Shown one piece after another: positions 8,547 through 16,948 of a stretch of DNA of 64,000 nt. Made by a program: the position numbers and the translations under genes. The stretch spans positions 2,095,501 to 2,159,500 of the forward strand of contig NZ_CP110679.1 in the NCBI RefSeq assembly GCF_026167525.1, written 5' to 3'. Source of the stretch: Sphingomonas sp. M1-B02. GTDB lineage: Bacteria > Pseudomonadota > Alphaproteobacteria > Sphingomonadales > Sphingomonadaceae. The notes under the pieces are model-generated. The model did not search any database. It was not told where the DNA came from and saw only the letters and a program-made list of their open reading frames with translations. Positions within the stretch are counted from its first letter, which is position 1, and each line of letters begins with the position of its first letter.

Positions 8547-9554
8547 ATGTTGATCCTCGCCTTGCTCGCCGCGGTCCAGGCCGCTCCCGCCCTTACCGAC
8601 GTAAAGGCGTTTGGCGACTGGGCGGTCGCCTGCGACAATCTGCGCCGCTGCGAAGCCGCCGCGCTGCTGGCCAGCGAGGATGCCGACGGGGCGCCGCCGA
8701 TCGCGGTGGTCCGCGAAGCGGGGCCGACGGGAGCACTATCGGTCACGGTCGCGCCGGACGGCGACTATAAGGGAGCGTACCGTCTCGAGGTGGACGGCAA
8801 GAGCCTCGCGAGCGGAAACCTCGGCGGAGCCGAGGTCAGCGTCACCGGCGCCGCGGCAGCGCAGCTCGTCGATGCGATGCTCAAGGGCCAGTCGATGCGA
8901 CTCATCGGCGCCGACGGCAAGCTGCTGAGCCAGGCATCGCTGAAAGGCATTGCCGCGACGCTGCGCTATTTCGATGCGGAGCAGGGCCGGGCCGGCGGCG
9001 TCACCGCCCTGGTCGCCAAGGGTCCCAAGCCGGCCGATACCGTGCCCGGCGCGCCGGCGACGCCGCAGGTGCGCTTCGTGCGCCCCTCGGGCGCAGCCGC
9101 GCCGCTGTCGGCCGCGCTTCGGGGGGCAATGGGCAAGCAATCCGATTGCGACTCGGCCTATGGCGAGGGCGAGGGCGAGCGGCCCGAAACCGAGACCTAT
9201 CCGCTGGGCGGCGGCAAGACGCTCGCGCTGGTGCCGTGCGGCAGTGGCGCCTATAATTTCTCGACCGTGCCCTTCGTCGTCGAGGGCGGCAAGGCGGTTG
9301 TCGCGCACTTCGATCATGCGAGCGGGTGGACCGAGGCCGAAGGCGTCGCGACGCTGGTCAATGCAGACTGGGACCCCGCCAAGGGCACGCTATCGAGCTA
9401 CACCAAGGCGCGCGGGCTCGGCGATTGCGGCAACTCCGAAAGCTATGTGTGGGACGGGGCGATGTTCCGCCTCGTCGAAGCACGGGGAATGGGCGAATGC
9501 CGCGGCTCGACCAACTGGCTGCGGATGTGGAAGGCAGAGGCGGTCGCGCGCTAG
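8547..9554 (+). CDS. DUF1176 domain protein, probably exported
   Basis: A 335-residue protein with a short hydrophobic N-terminus ([18 protein letters not shown]) that looks like a signal peptide. DUF1176 features are present: [18 protein letters not shown] near the start, [20 protein letters not shown] in the middle, and the end block [18 protein letters not shown] with [20 protein letters not shown]. Six cysteines are placed in pairs as expected for a disulfide-bonded periplasmic protein. The family has no known function. It is followed by the R2 palindrome and then the convergent egtD gene. Confidence 0.85.
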   Translation: MLILALLAAVQAAPALTDVKAFGDWAVACDNLRRCEAAALLASEDADGAPPIAVVREAGPTGALSVTVAPDGDYKGAYRLEVDGKSLASGNLGGAEVSVTGAAAAQLVDAMLKGQSMRLIGADGKLLSQASLKGIAATLRYFDAEQGRAGGVTALVAKGPKPADTVPGAPATPQVRFVRPSGAAAPLSAALRGAMGKQSDCDSAYGEGEGERPETETYPLGGGKTLALVPCGSGAYNFSTVPFVVEGGKAVVAHFDHASGWTEAEGVATLVNADWDPAKGTLSSYTKARGLGDCGNSESYVWDGAMFRLVEARGMGECRGSTNWLRMWKAEAVAR

Positions 9555-9586
9555 GTGTAGATTCTAGACTTCATCGAATCCTTTAT

Positions 9587-9673
9587 CCGTTCGCCCTGAG
9601 CCTGTCGAAGGGCACCTATCCGCAAGCGATCCACCTGAGGCGCGCTGCCCTTCGACAGGCTAAGGGCGAACGG
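9587..9673. repeat. R2 palindromic repeat
   Basis: An 87 bp inverted repeat. The left arm CCGTTCGCCCTGAGCCTGTC plus GAAGGGC is mirrored by GCCCTTCGACAGGC plus TAAGGGCGAACGG, with about 30 bp between. Arms of about 28 bp pair almost perfectly. It sits between the convergent DUF1176 and egtD genes, where it could end transcription from both sides although no T-run follows. As I recall, this sequence type is a widespread dispersed repeat in sphingomonads. Confidence 0.85.
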
Positions 9674-9704
9674 GGCGTGGCTCGACCCAACCCCTTCTAA
9701 TCGC

Positions 9705-10682
9705 TTACGGCGCGGCGCTGCGCGGCCGGGCTTCGCAGAGGATCAGCGCGAACCAGTCGTTCGTATCGGTCCATTCGGCGATCGGAGTCCAACCGCCGGC
9801 GCGCAGCAGGGTGCGGGCGCCGTTGGGGCCATATTTGTGGCTGTTCTCGGTGTGGATCGTCTCGCCCGCAGCAATCGTGAAGGCGCGGCCGTCGACGGTG
9901 AAGGCGACGTCGCGGACCGCTTCCAGATGCATTTCGATACGCGCGACATCGTCGTTCCAGATCGCGCGGTGGCGGAAGGCGTCGACGGGGACGTCGCCGT
10001 CGAGCTCGCGGTTGATCCGTTCGAGCAGGTTAAGGTTGAACGCGGCGGTGACGCCCTGGGCGTCGTCATAAGCGGGGATGAGGATGTCGGGCGACTTCAC
10101 CCGGTCCATCCCGATCAGCAGCCGCGAACCCTCCCCCAGCCACTGGACCATCACCCGGAGCAGATCGACTGCGTCGTGCGCGTCCATGTTACCGATCGTC
10201 GAGCCGGGGAAGAAGCCGAGCTTGGGCAGGCTCGCCACGTCGGCGGGGAGCGGCACGGGGCGAAGGAAATCGGCCTCGACCGGATAGACGGGCAGGCCGG
10301 GGAAAGCCGCGCCCAGCTCGCGTGCCGACTGGCGGAGGAAATCGCCTGAAATGTCGATCGGGACATAGGCGGCCGGATGGATCGCCTTTAGCAGGATCGG
10401 CGTTTTCGTGGAGGAGCCCGAACCGAACTCGACCACCGCCGCGCCCTGGGCGGAAAGACCGGCCAGCTCAGGGCTGACGCTTTGGAGCAAGGCCGTTTCG
10501 GTGCGGGTGGGATAATATTCGGGGAGTTCGGTGATCGCTTCGAACAATTCCGAGCCGCGGCGATCGTAGAACCAGCGCGCGGGGATCGCGCGCGGTGTTG
10601 CCGCGAGGCCGGCGAGAACGTCGGCGCGAAAATGCGGGTCGGCGAGCGAGGCCTGGCCGTCTTCGGCTTCCTGCTTCAGCAT
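9705..10682 (-). CDS. egtD: L-histidine N-alpha-methyltransferase (ergothioneine synthesis)
   Basis: A 325-residue SAM-dependent enzyme that trimethylates histidine to hercynine, the first step to ergothioneine, a thiol antioxidant. Family features: the N-terminal ARWFYDRRGSELFEAITELP with EYYPTRTETALL, the SAM loop VVEFGSGSSTKTPILLKAI, FFPGSTIGNMDAHDAVDLLR, RINRELDGDVPVDAFRHRAI and the end block IHTENSHKYGPNG. All match the EgtD (DUF2260) fold. It is downstream of egtB on the same strand, with the R1 repeat between them. Confidence 0.95.
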   Translation of the reverse strand: MLKQEAEDGQASLADPHFRADVLAGLAATPRAIPARWFYDRRGSELFEAITELPEYYPTRTETALLQSVSPELAGLSAQGAAVVEFGSGSSTKTPILLKAIHPAAYVPIDISGDFLRQSARELGAAFPGLPVYPVEADFLRPVPLPADVASLPKLGFFPGSTIGNMDAHDAVDLLRVMVQWLGEGSRLLIGMDRVKSPDILIPAYDDAQGVTAAFNLNLLERINRELDGDVPVDAFRHRAIWNDDVARIEMHLEAVRDVAFTVDGRAFTIAAGETIHTENSHKYGPNGARTLLRAGGWTPIAEWTDTNDWFALILCEARPRSAAP

Positions 10683-10701
10683 ATTGCACCTCCCTCGATT
10701 T

Positions 10702-10783
10702 CGTCATCCCGGCGCACGCCGGGATCCAGAGCCGCGAAGGACATCGCTTTGTACCCTGGATCCCGGCTTTCGACGGGATGACG
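10702..10783. repeat. R1 palindromic repeat, copy 2
   Basis: An 82 bp element in the 130 bp gap between egtB and egtD. The left arm CGTCATCCCGGCGCACGCC and GGGATCC is mirrored by CCTGGATCCCGGC with TTTCGACGGGATGACG. Each arm is itself a hairpin. Because both genes read leftward, the element lies within a probable egtB-egtD transcript, where it could stabilise or uncouple the two parts. Confidence 0.85.
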
Positions 10784-10812
10784 AAGGAACAAGGGATGAT
10801 GGGTAGGAAGCA

Positions 10813-12075
10813 TCACAAATCCTTCGCCAGGCGCACGCCGGTGAACTGCCAGCGCTGGTGCGGATAGAAGAAGTTGCGGTAGCTCGCCCGGACATGCCCG
10901 CGGGGGGTAGCGCAGCTGCCGCCGCGCAGCACGAACTGGCCGCTCATGAACTTGCCATTATATTCGCCGACCGCGCCCTCGGCTGCGTGGAAGCCGGGAT
11001 AGGGACGGAAGGCGCTGCCGGTCCATTCCCAGACATCGCCTAAGAAGGCCGGGCCGGCCGTGGCGGGACGCGGCTCGACCGGGCCGGCGGCGTCGAGCTG
11101 GTTGCCGCCGCGCGGATCCTGCGCGGCCGCCGCGGCTTCCCATTCGAATTCGGTGGGGAGGCGCGCGCCCGCCCAGCTGGCATAGGCATCCGCCTCGAAG
11201 AAGCTGACATGAGTCACCGGCGCGGCGGGATCGATCGGGCGGCGGCCATCGAGCCCGAAGCGAGTCCAGCCGCCCTCCCCCTGCTCCCAGTAAAGCGGCG
11301 CCTCGATGCCCTCGCGCTGGACCCAGGCCCAGCCGTCGGACAGCCAGTGGCGCGGATCGGCATAGCCGCCATCGGCGATGAACGCGGCCCATTCGTCGTT
11401 GGTCACGGTGCGATCGGCGAGCGCATGCGGATGGAGCAATTGGCTGTGGCGGGGGCCTTCGCAATCGAAGGCAAAGCTTGTGGGATCTGCAAGGCCGATC
11501 TCGACGAGCCCGGTCTTCCCGGGAATCCAGCCGATCGGGGCGGGCATCTCGACCGGGACCTTGCGGTCACCGGGCCAGAGCGCGGGCTCGAGCGGATTGC
11601 ACGAGAAGAGATGGAGCAGATCGGTGAGCAGCAGTTCCTGATGCTGCTCTTCGTGGTGGCAGCCGAGCGCGATCAGCGCCTGCGCCGCATCCGGCAGCGA
11701 GGGCAGCGCTTCGAGGACCGCAGCGTCCACCGCCGCGCGATAGGCGAGCACCTCCGACAGGCTGGGTCGCGTGATCATGCCGCGTCGGGCGCGGGCATGG
11801 CGCTTGCCCTCGGCTTCGTAATAGCTGTTGAACAGATAGGGCCAGCGCGCGTCGAACGGCTGGTAGCCGGCGACGTGATCGCGCAGCACGAAGGTTTCGA
11901 GAAACCAGGTCGTATGCGCGAGATGCCATTTGGCGGGCGAGGCATCGTCCATCGACTGGACGGTGGCGTCGGCATCGGAGAGCGGCGCGAGGAGCGCGAC
12001 GGTCAGCGCGCGAACGTCGGCAAAACGCGTGGCCAGCGCCGAGGCATGCGGGGCAAAGTCGCGCTCCGTTCTCAT
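10813..12075 (-). CDS. egtB: Ergothioneine biosynthesis sulfoxide synthase EgtB
   Basis: A 420-residue non-haem iron enzyme that joins hercynine to a thiol (cysteine or gamma-glutamylcysteine) with oxygen. The N-terminal DinB-like domain holds the iron-ligand motifs KWHLAHTTWFLETFVLRDH (about 50-68) and HHEEQHQELLLTDLLHLF (about 137-154). The C-terminal formylglycine-generating-enzyme-like domain has TVTNDEWAAFIADGGY, VTHVSFFEADAYASWAG, RLPTEFEWEAAA and the end LRGGSCATPRGHVRASYRNF. All three iron histidines appear present. It pairs with egtD just downstream. No EgtA, EgtC or EgtE gene is visible in the window. Confidence 0.95.
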   Translation of the reverse strand: MRTERDFAPHASALATRFADVRALTVALLAPLSDADATVQSMDDASPAKWHLAHTTWFLETFVLRDHVAGYQPFDARWPYLFNSYYEAEGKRHARARRGMITRPSLSEVLAYRAAVDAAVLEALPSLPDAAQALIALGCHHEEQHQELLLTDLLHLFSCNPLEPALWPGDRKVPVEMPAPIGWIPGKTGLVEIGLADPTSFAFDCEGPRHSQLLHPHALADRTVTNDEWAAFIADGGYADPRHWLSDGWAWVQREGIEAPLYWEQGEGGWTRFGLDGRRPIDPAAPVTHVSFFEADAYASWAGARLPTEFEWEAAAAAQDPRGGNQLDAAGPVEPRPATAGPAFLGDVWEWTGSAFRPYPGFHAAEGAVGEYNGKFMSGQFVLRGGSCATPRGHVRASYRNFFYPHQRWQFTGVRLAKDL

Positions 12076-12115
12076 AATGTTCCTTACCTCCGCAGCGCCG
12101 CTGCGTCAATCCGAC

Positions 12116-12673
12116 TCAGCGGGAGGCGCCCGGAACCCACAGAACGTCGCCATTGCCATGTTGGTTCACTGCGCGTGCCGCAACGAACAGCAGATCGGAC
12201 AGGCGGTTGAGGTAAATCAGGGCTTCGGCGCGCAGCGGCACGACCTGCGCCGCGGCGACGGCAGTGCGCTCGGCACGGCGGACGATCGAGCGGGCGAGGT
12301 GGAGCGCGGCGGCGCCCGGCTCGCCTGCCGGCAGGATGAAGCTGGTCAGCGGCTCGAGCGCGGCGTTGAGATGGTCGATCCGCTCTTCGAGCCAGTCGAT
12401 CTGATGCTGGGTGATGCGCAGCGCATTCTCGATCGCATCGGGTGTGGCGAGATCGGCGCCGAGATCGAACAGATCGTTCTGGATGCGCGCGAGCATATCG
12501 CTGAAGCTACCGGTGCCGAGCGCGGCGCGGGCAAGGCCGAGCGCGCTGTTGGCCTCGTCGACATCCCCCATCGCGGCCATGCGGGGATCCGCCTTCGACA
12601 CGCGCGAGCCGTCGACAAGGCCGGTGGTACCGTCGTCGCCGGTGCGGGTGTAGATCTTGTTGAGTTTTACCAC
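12116..12673 (-). CDS. Cob(I)alamin adenosyltransferase, PduO/MMAB type
   Basis: An enzyme of about 185 residues that transfers the adenosyl group of ATP to cob(I)alamin, giving adenosylcobalamin. PduO signatures: KIYTRTGDDGTTGLVDGSRV (ATP site), GDVDEANSALGLARAAL, the helix ILPAGEPGAAALHLARSIVR with RAERTAV, and YLNRLSDLLFVAARAVN. The open frame extends to 12718 but the extra residues are encoded by the R1 repeat; I place the start at the GTG at 12671-12673, giving VVKLNKIYTR as in homologues. It follows the HIG1 gene on the same strand. Other B12-linked genes here are a BtuF-like protein (63 kb) and possibly the TonB receptor. Confidence 0.93.
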   Translation of the reverse strand: MVKLNKIYTRTGDDGTTGLVDGSRVSKADPRMAAMGDVDEANSALGLARAALGTGSFSDMLARIQNDLFDLGADLATPDAIENALRITQHQIDWLEERIDHLNAALEPLTSFILPAGEPGAAALHLARSIVRRAERTAVAAAQVVPLRAEALIYLNRLSDLLFVAARAVNQHGNGDVLWVPGASR

Positions 12674-12690
12674 GCCACTCTCACACTCTT

Positions 12691-12772
12691 CGTCATCCCG
12701 GCGAAGGCCGGGATCCAAGGTAACAGGCGATGCCGCTCTTGGCTCTGGATCCCCGCCTTCGCGGGGATGACG
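12691..12772. repeat. R1 palindromic repeat, copy 3
   Basis: An 82 bp element between the HIG1 gene and the cobalamin adenosyltransferase gene. CGTCATCCCGGCGAAGGCC with GGGATCC on the left is mirrored by CTGGATCCCCGCC with TTCGCGGGGATGACG on the right. The left arm reads into the adenosyltransferase open frame upstream of its start, which would give a false N-terminal extension if the longest ORF were taken. Confidence 0.85.
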
Positions 12773-12785
12773 GCTTTGGGGATTG

Positions 12786-13016
12786 TCAGTTCCCGCCCGA
12801 CGCGAACAGCAGGATCAGCGCGATGATCCCGATCGCCAGCGCCTGGAGCAGGATGCGCTGCTGCATCAATTTGTTCGATTTCAGCGCGCGATCGCTGGGG
12901 CCCTCGCCTTCGAGATCGCCGACGGTGGTGCCCGCCATGTTCACCAGCCCCCGGATGAGGACGAACAGCACCGAGAGGATCACGGCGACGAGGAGCAGGA
13001 TCAGGAAGAGGTTCAT
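12786..13016 (-). CDS. HIG1 domain twin-transmembrane protein
   Basis: A 76-residue protein with two membrane helices: NLFLILLLVAVILSVLFVLI at the N-terminus and LLQALAIGIIALILLFASG at the end. Between them is SNKLMQQRILLQALAIG, close to the HIG1 motif around QxRxxxQ. Proteins of this family in alphaproteobacteria and mitochondria (Rcf1/HIGD1) associate with cytochrome c oxidase and respiratory supercomplexes. That fits the aa3 oxidase genes elsewhere in the window, but a direct link is inference. It lies 9 bp downstream of gluQ on the same strand. Confidence 0.82.
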   Translation of the reverse strand: MNLFLILLLVAVILSVLFVLIRGLVNMAGTTVGDLEGEGPSDRALKSNKLMQQRILLQALAIGIIALILLFASGGN

Positions 13017-13025
13017 GAACGCTGT

Positions 13026-13964
13026 CTACGCCTTCGCGGCGGCGATTCCAACCGGGAGGAGACTCGCGCGGAGTCGATCGGCGAGCGCGCGGCCATCCTC
13101 GCCGGCGAGGCGCATCGCTTCGAGGCTGGGGGCGCCGTCGCGCTTGGCGAGACGTGTGCCGTCGGCGCCGGTCAGCAGGTCGTGGTGACGATATTCGGGG
13201 GTGGGAAGATCGAGCAGCGCCTGGAGGAGGCGGTGGATGTGGGTGGCGTAGAACAGGTCCTTGCCGCGGACGATGTGGGTGATGCCCTGGGCCGCATCGT
13301 CAACGGTTACGGCGAGGTGATAGGAAGCGGGCGCGTCCTTGCGGGCGAGGATGACGTCGCCCTGGGGGGCGAGATTTGCGGGGATGGAGGTGCCATGGTC
13401 GTGCCAGATCAGATCCTCCCCGGCACGGGGAGGGGGACCAGCCGCAGGCTGGTGGAGGGGGCTCTCCACCAGCGATGTGCTTCGTGGCACACCCCCTCCA
13501 CCCCTCCCCGTGCCGGGGAGGATTTTTAGGGCCGTCCCCATATCCAGCCGCCAACTGTGCGGCCTCGACAGGTCAGGATTGCCCAGCCCCCGGCATGTGC
13601 CCGGATAGACCACCCCCTCCGGCCCGTGCGGGGCCGACAGACTCGCGGCGATGTCGGCCCTCGTGCAAAAGCAGGGATAGAGCAGCCCCATCGCCTTCAG
13701 CCGATCGAGCGCGGTCTGGTAAAGCCCCAGCCGTTGCGACTGGAAGGTAACCGCCCCGTCCCATTCCAGCCCAAGCCATTCGAGATCGCGCAGGATCGCC
13801 TCGACATGCTCCGGCCGGCTGCGGGTCCCGTCGATATCCTCGATCCGCAGGCTGAAGCGGCCGCCCTGCGCGCGCGCGAAATCATGCGCCAGGATCGCCG
13901 ACCAGGCGTGGCCGAGATGCAGCCGCCCGGTAGGGCTGGGGGCAAATCGCGTGTGGACAAGCAT
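13026..13964 (-). CDS. gluQ: Glutamyl-Q tRNA(Asp) synthetase with an in-frame repeat insertion
   Basis: A truncated GluRS paralogue that charges glutamate onto queuosine 34 of tRNA-Asp. Seen: TRFAPSPTGRLHLGHAWSAI (HIGH motif), RIEDIDGTRSRPEHVEAIL, the zinc-site pattern CFC then YPGTC (residues 98-124), and the KMSKS-like RLAKRDGAPSLEAM. The length is 312 residues, a little over the usual 290-300. Residues 148-184 (ILPGTGRG to PRAGED) are exactly the 111 bp R4 repeat read in frame, between GTALK and LIWHDHG. The insertion is between the zinc region and the second half of the catalytic fold. Whether the enzyme tolerates it is unknown. The frame is open and codon use outside is normal. Confidence 0.93.
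   Translation of the reverse strand: MLVHTRFAPSPTGRLHLGHAWSAILAHDFARAQGGRFSLRIEDIDGTRSRPEHVEAILRDLEWLGLEWDGAVTFQSQRLGLYQTALDRLKAMGLLYPCFCTRADIAASLSAPHGPEGVVYPGTCRGLGNPDLSRPHSWRLDMGTALKILPGTGRGGGGVPRSTSLVESPLHQPAAGPPPRAGEDLIWHDHGTSIPANLAPQGDVILARKDAPASYHLAVTVDDAAQGITHIVRGKDLFYATHIHRLLQALLDLPTPEYRHHDLLTGADGTRLAKRDGAPSLEAMRLAGEDGRALADRLRASLLPVGIAAAKA
13413..13523. repeat. R4 palindromic repeat, copy A, inside gluQ
   Basis: A 111 bp palindromic element, ATCCTCCCCGGCACGGGGAG to CCCCGTGCCGGGGAGGAT, with the inner stem GGTGGAGGGGGC / CCCCCTCCACC. It lies wholly inside gluQ and spans 37 whole codons. Compared with copies B, C and D it lacks about 20 bp of the right inner arm (the part ending in GGTCCCCCT), which brings its length to a multiple of three. 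No target-site duplication is evident. Confidence 0.9.
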
Positions 13965-14062
13965 CAGGCGGACCCTTGACCGCGAGTCGCGCGCTGTGCT
14001 GTCATGCCGGCGTCACGCTTCCCAGCCAGGACGCGCAGGCGACCAACAGGGCGAGGGAGTGC

Positions 14063-14629
14063 ATGTACCATCCCGATCTGATCCGCCATCCCGACAGCTG
14101 CCCCGCTTTGGTGTTGAACGCCGATTATACGCCGTTGAGCTATTATCCGCTGAGCATCTGGCCCTGGCAGACCGCGATCAAGGCGCTTTTCCTCGACCGG
14201 GTGGACGTGGTGTCCTTCTACGAGCGCGAAGTGCGAAGTCCCAGCGCGAGGCTGAAGCTGCCTTCGGTCATCGCGCTCAAACAATATGTCAAACCGTCCA
14301 ACTTCCCTGCCTTCACGCGCTTCAACCTGTTCCTTCGGGACAAATTCTCCTGCCAATATTGCGGGACCCAGCGCGACCTCACCTTCGACCATGTCATTCC
14401 CCGCGCCCAGGGCGGGCGCACCACCTGGGAGAATGTCGCGACTGCCTGCGCGCCATGCAACCTCAAGAAGGGCGGGCGGACGCCGCAACAGGCGGGGATG
14501 CCGCTCCACCTGCCCGCGATCCGACCGACGAGCTGGCAGCTGCAGGAACATGGCCGGCGCTTTCCGCCCAATTATCTGCACGAGACGTGGCGGGACTGGC
14601 TCTATTGGGATGTCGAGCTGGACGCTTGA
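14063..14629 (+). CDS. HNH endonuclease family protein
   Basis: A 188-residue protein. The C-terminal half has a complete HNH zinc-finger nuclease core: FSCQYCGTQRDLTFDHVIPR, then AQGGRTTWENVATACAPCN, giving Cys-x2-Cys, Asp-His, Asn and Cys-x2-Cys. The N-terminal PALVLNADYTPLSYYPLSIW is the usual lead-in of a chromosomal, widely conserved HNH family with no assigned biological role. The open frame extends to 13976, but the ATG at 14063 has a GAGGGAG Shine-Dalgarno at the right distance and begins the conserved part. It is divergent from gluQ. It is unlikely to be part of a mobile element. Confidence 0.88.
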   Translation: MYHPDLIRHPDSCPALVLNADYTPLSYYPLSIWPWQTAIKALFLDRVDVVSFYEREVRSPSARLKLPSVIALKQYVKPSNFPAFTRFNLFLRDKFSCQYCGTQRDLTFDHVIPRAQGGRTTWENVATACAPCNLKKGGRTPQQAGMPLHLPAIRPTSWQLQEHGRRFPPNYLHETWRDWLYWDVELDA

Positions 14630-14707
14630 GCTGCGCACTGTATTAATCTAACAACACACCATGGTCTATTGCTTTGCAGCGCCGCGGGTGGCCGGTAGAG
14701 ACGCTTG

Positions 14708-16906
14708 ATGGCTCGCGAACCCGGCTCCAGCGACGTTCGCTTTCCGCTCCGACGGTCCCCCGCGCCCGACGAGCAGGCGCCCGAACTCAAGATCCAGTCC
14801 CGGCGGCCGCGGCGCGAATCGGGTCCGCTCGAATTGCGCGCTGCGATGCCGCTACCCGCCGAGCCGATCCACAAGCCCGATCCGGTGCGCCAGCGCGCGG
14901 CGCCGCCGCCCTCCCCTCCCCCGCCGACGCCGCCCGTCGCGGACGCGGTGCCGGCGGGCGACTATTCGACCAACCTGCCGGTCGCCTACAAGAAGCGCAG
15001 CTGGAAGTGGCTGTCCTGGGCGATCGCGGGGTGCATCCTGCTGTTCGTGCTGGCGGTCGCCTGGCTGGCGCTGACCGCGCCGCTCTCCAAATCGCTCCAG
15101 CCGCCGGCGCCGCCCTCGATCACTTTGCTCTCCGCCGAGGGGACGCCGATCGCGCGGCGCGGGGCGGTGATCGCCGATCCGGTGGACGCGGCGCTGCTGC
15201 CCGACCATGTCCGCAATGCCTTCGTCGCGATCGAGGATCGGCGTTTCTACGGCCATATGGGAGTCGATCCGCGCGGGATCCTGCGCGCGCTCATCCATAA
15301 TATCCGCAGCGATCGCGGATCGCAGGGCGGCAGCACGATCACCCAACAGCTCGCCAAGAACGCCTTCCTGACGCAGGACCGGACGATCACGCGGAAACTA
15401 CGCGAAGTGATGATCGCCTTCTGGCTCGAGGCCTGGCTTTCGAAGGAAGAGATCCTCTCGCGCTACCTGTCGAACGTCTATTTCGGCGACAATGTCTATG
15501 GCCTGCGCGCGGCGGCGCAGCATTATTTCAGCACCGAGCCGGAGGATCTGACGATCAGCCAGGCGACGTTGCTGGCCGGGCTGGTGCAAGCGCCGAGCCG
15601 GCTCGCACCGACCGGAAACCTGAAGGGCGCGCGCGAGCGGCAGAAATTGGTGATCGCATCGATGGTCTCGGCCGGGCTGCTCGATGCCGATGAAGCGAAG
15701 CGGGTGCGTCCCGGGGTACTCAAATTGAGCAAGACCAAGGAATTGCCCAACGGCACCTATTTCGCCGACTGGGTACTGCCGCAGGCACGCGACCGGGCGG
15801 GCGGCGTGGCGACCGAACAGACCGTGCGCACGACGCTGGAAACCCGGATCCAGCAGGCCGCCGAGCGCGCGGTAAAAAGCGCGGGGCTCCGCCAATCGCA
15901 GATCGCATTGGTGGCGATGCGTCCCGACGGGCGGGTGGTGGCTATGGTGGGCGGGCGCAACTATCGCGAAAGCCCGTTCAACCGCGCGACCCAGGCAAGG
16001 CGCCAGCCCGGATCGACGTTCAAGCTGTTCGTTTATCTGGCGGCGCTGCGATCGGGCATGACCCCCGATACGATGGTCGACGACGAGCCGGTGACGATCG
16101 GCGACTGGACTCCGCAGAATAGCGACGGCCGCTATGCCGGACGGATCACGCTGCGCCAGGCCTTCGCCAAATCGAGCAACGTCGTCTCGGCGCGGCTGAC
16201 CGCGCAGATCGGGGTTGGCAACGTCATCCGGGCGGCGCGCGACCTGGGCATTTCCACGCCGATCAGCAACGAAGCGTCGATCGCGCTGGGGACCTCGACC
16301 ACGTCGCTGCTCGAGCTGACCGCGGCCTATGCGGCAGTAGCCAACGGCAGCTATCCGGTGCGGCCGAGCGGGCTCAACAACGACGAATCGGCGGACGACT
16401 GGCTGGCGCAGCGGCTCGGCGGCGCGGCGCGCTTCGGCGGCGGCAATCTGGAGGATATCCGCTCGATGCTGGCCAGCGTAGTGCAATCGGGTACTGGGCG
16501 CAGCGCGCAGCTCCCGATCCAGGCGTTCGGCAAGACGGGCACGACGCAGGACAATCGCGACGCCCTGTTCATCGGCTATGCCGGCGATCTGGTCGCCGGG
16601 GTCTGGCTCGGCAATGACGATAATTCGTCGAATGCGGGGCTTTCGGGCGGCGGCATCCCGGCGCGGGTGTGGCGCGATTTCATGGTCCGCGCGCTCGACC
16701 TGCGGCTGCCCCCGCCCGAGCCGATCGAAGAGCCGATCGCGAATGATGTGACCCTCGACGACGTCCTCAACGGCGTCGGCGCATTTATCGATGGATCCGA
16801 GATCGAGACCGACCTGGTCGATCCGCGCGATCGCCCGCGCGACGAGCGCTTCCCCGAGGATGAGGCGCCCCCGCCCCGGCGGCTCGAACGGTTCGAGGAG
16901 TGGTAG
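14708..16906 (+). CDS. Class A penicillin-binding protein (PBP1A family)
   Basis: A 732-residue bifunctional peptidoglycan synthase. A Pro-rich cytoplasmic tail (about 1-95) precedes one membrane helix (WAIAGCILLFVLAVAWLAL). The glycosyltransferase domain shows AIEDRRFYGHMGVDPRGILR, GGSTITQQLAKNAFL and KLREVMIAFWLE. The transpeptidase domain shows RRQPGSTFKLFVY (SxxK serine), KSSNV (SxN) and FGKTGTTQDNRDALFIGYAG (KTG). All catalytic motifs are intact. It polymerises and cross-links cell-wall glycan at the inner membrane. It starts at the ATG at 14708; a TTG lies one codon earlier. It ends 42 bp before the threonine aldolase gene. Confidence 0.96.
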   Translation: MAREPGSSDVRFPLRRSPAPDEQAPELKIQSRRPRRESGPLELRAAMPLPAEPIHKPDPVRQRAAPPPSPPPPTPPVADAVPAGDYSTNLPVAYKKRSWKWLSWAIAGCILLFVLAVAWLALTAPLSKSLQPPAPPSITLLSAEGTPIARRGAVIADPVDAALLPDHVRNAFVAIEDRRFYGHMGVDPRGILRALIHNIRSDRGSQGGSTITQQLAKNAFLTQDRTITRKLREVMIAFWLEAWLSKEEILSRYLSNVYFGDNVYGLRAAAQHYFSTEPEDLTISQATLLAGLVQAPSRLAPTGNLKGARERQKLVIASMVSAGLLDADEAKRVRPGVLKLSKTKELPNGTYFADWVLPQARDRAGGVATEQTVRTTLETRIQQAAERAVKSAGLRQSQIALVAMRPDGRVVAMVGGRNYRESPFNRATQARRQPGSTFKLFVYLAALRSGMTPDTMVDDEPVTIGDWTPQNSDGRYAGRITLRQAFAKSSNVVSARLTAQIGVGNVIRAARDLGISTPISNEASIALGTSTTSLLELTAAYAAVANGSYPVRPSGLNNDESADDWLAQRLGGAARFGGGNLEDIRSMLASVVQSGTGRSAQLPIQAFGKTGTTQDNRDALFIGYAGDLVAGVWLGNDDNSSNAGLSGGGIPARVWRDFMVRALDLRLPPPEPIEEPIANDVTLDDVLNGVGAFIDGSEIETDLVDPRDRPRDERFPEDEAPPPRRLERFEEW

Positions 16907-16948
16907 CCGCCGGTTGACCTGAACCGCGCAGGCTCGCAAGGGCGGGCG

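Noticed and set aside
12674..12718. N-terminal extension of the cobalamin adenosyltransferase
   Set aside because: The extra residues (DPGLRRDDEE) are encoded by the R1 arm, and the GTG at 12673 begins the conserved family sequence.
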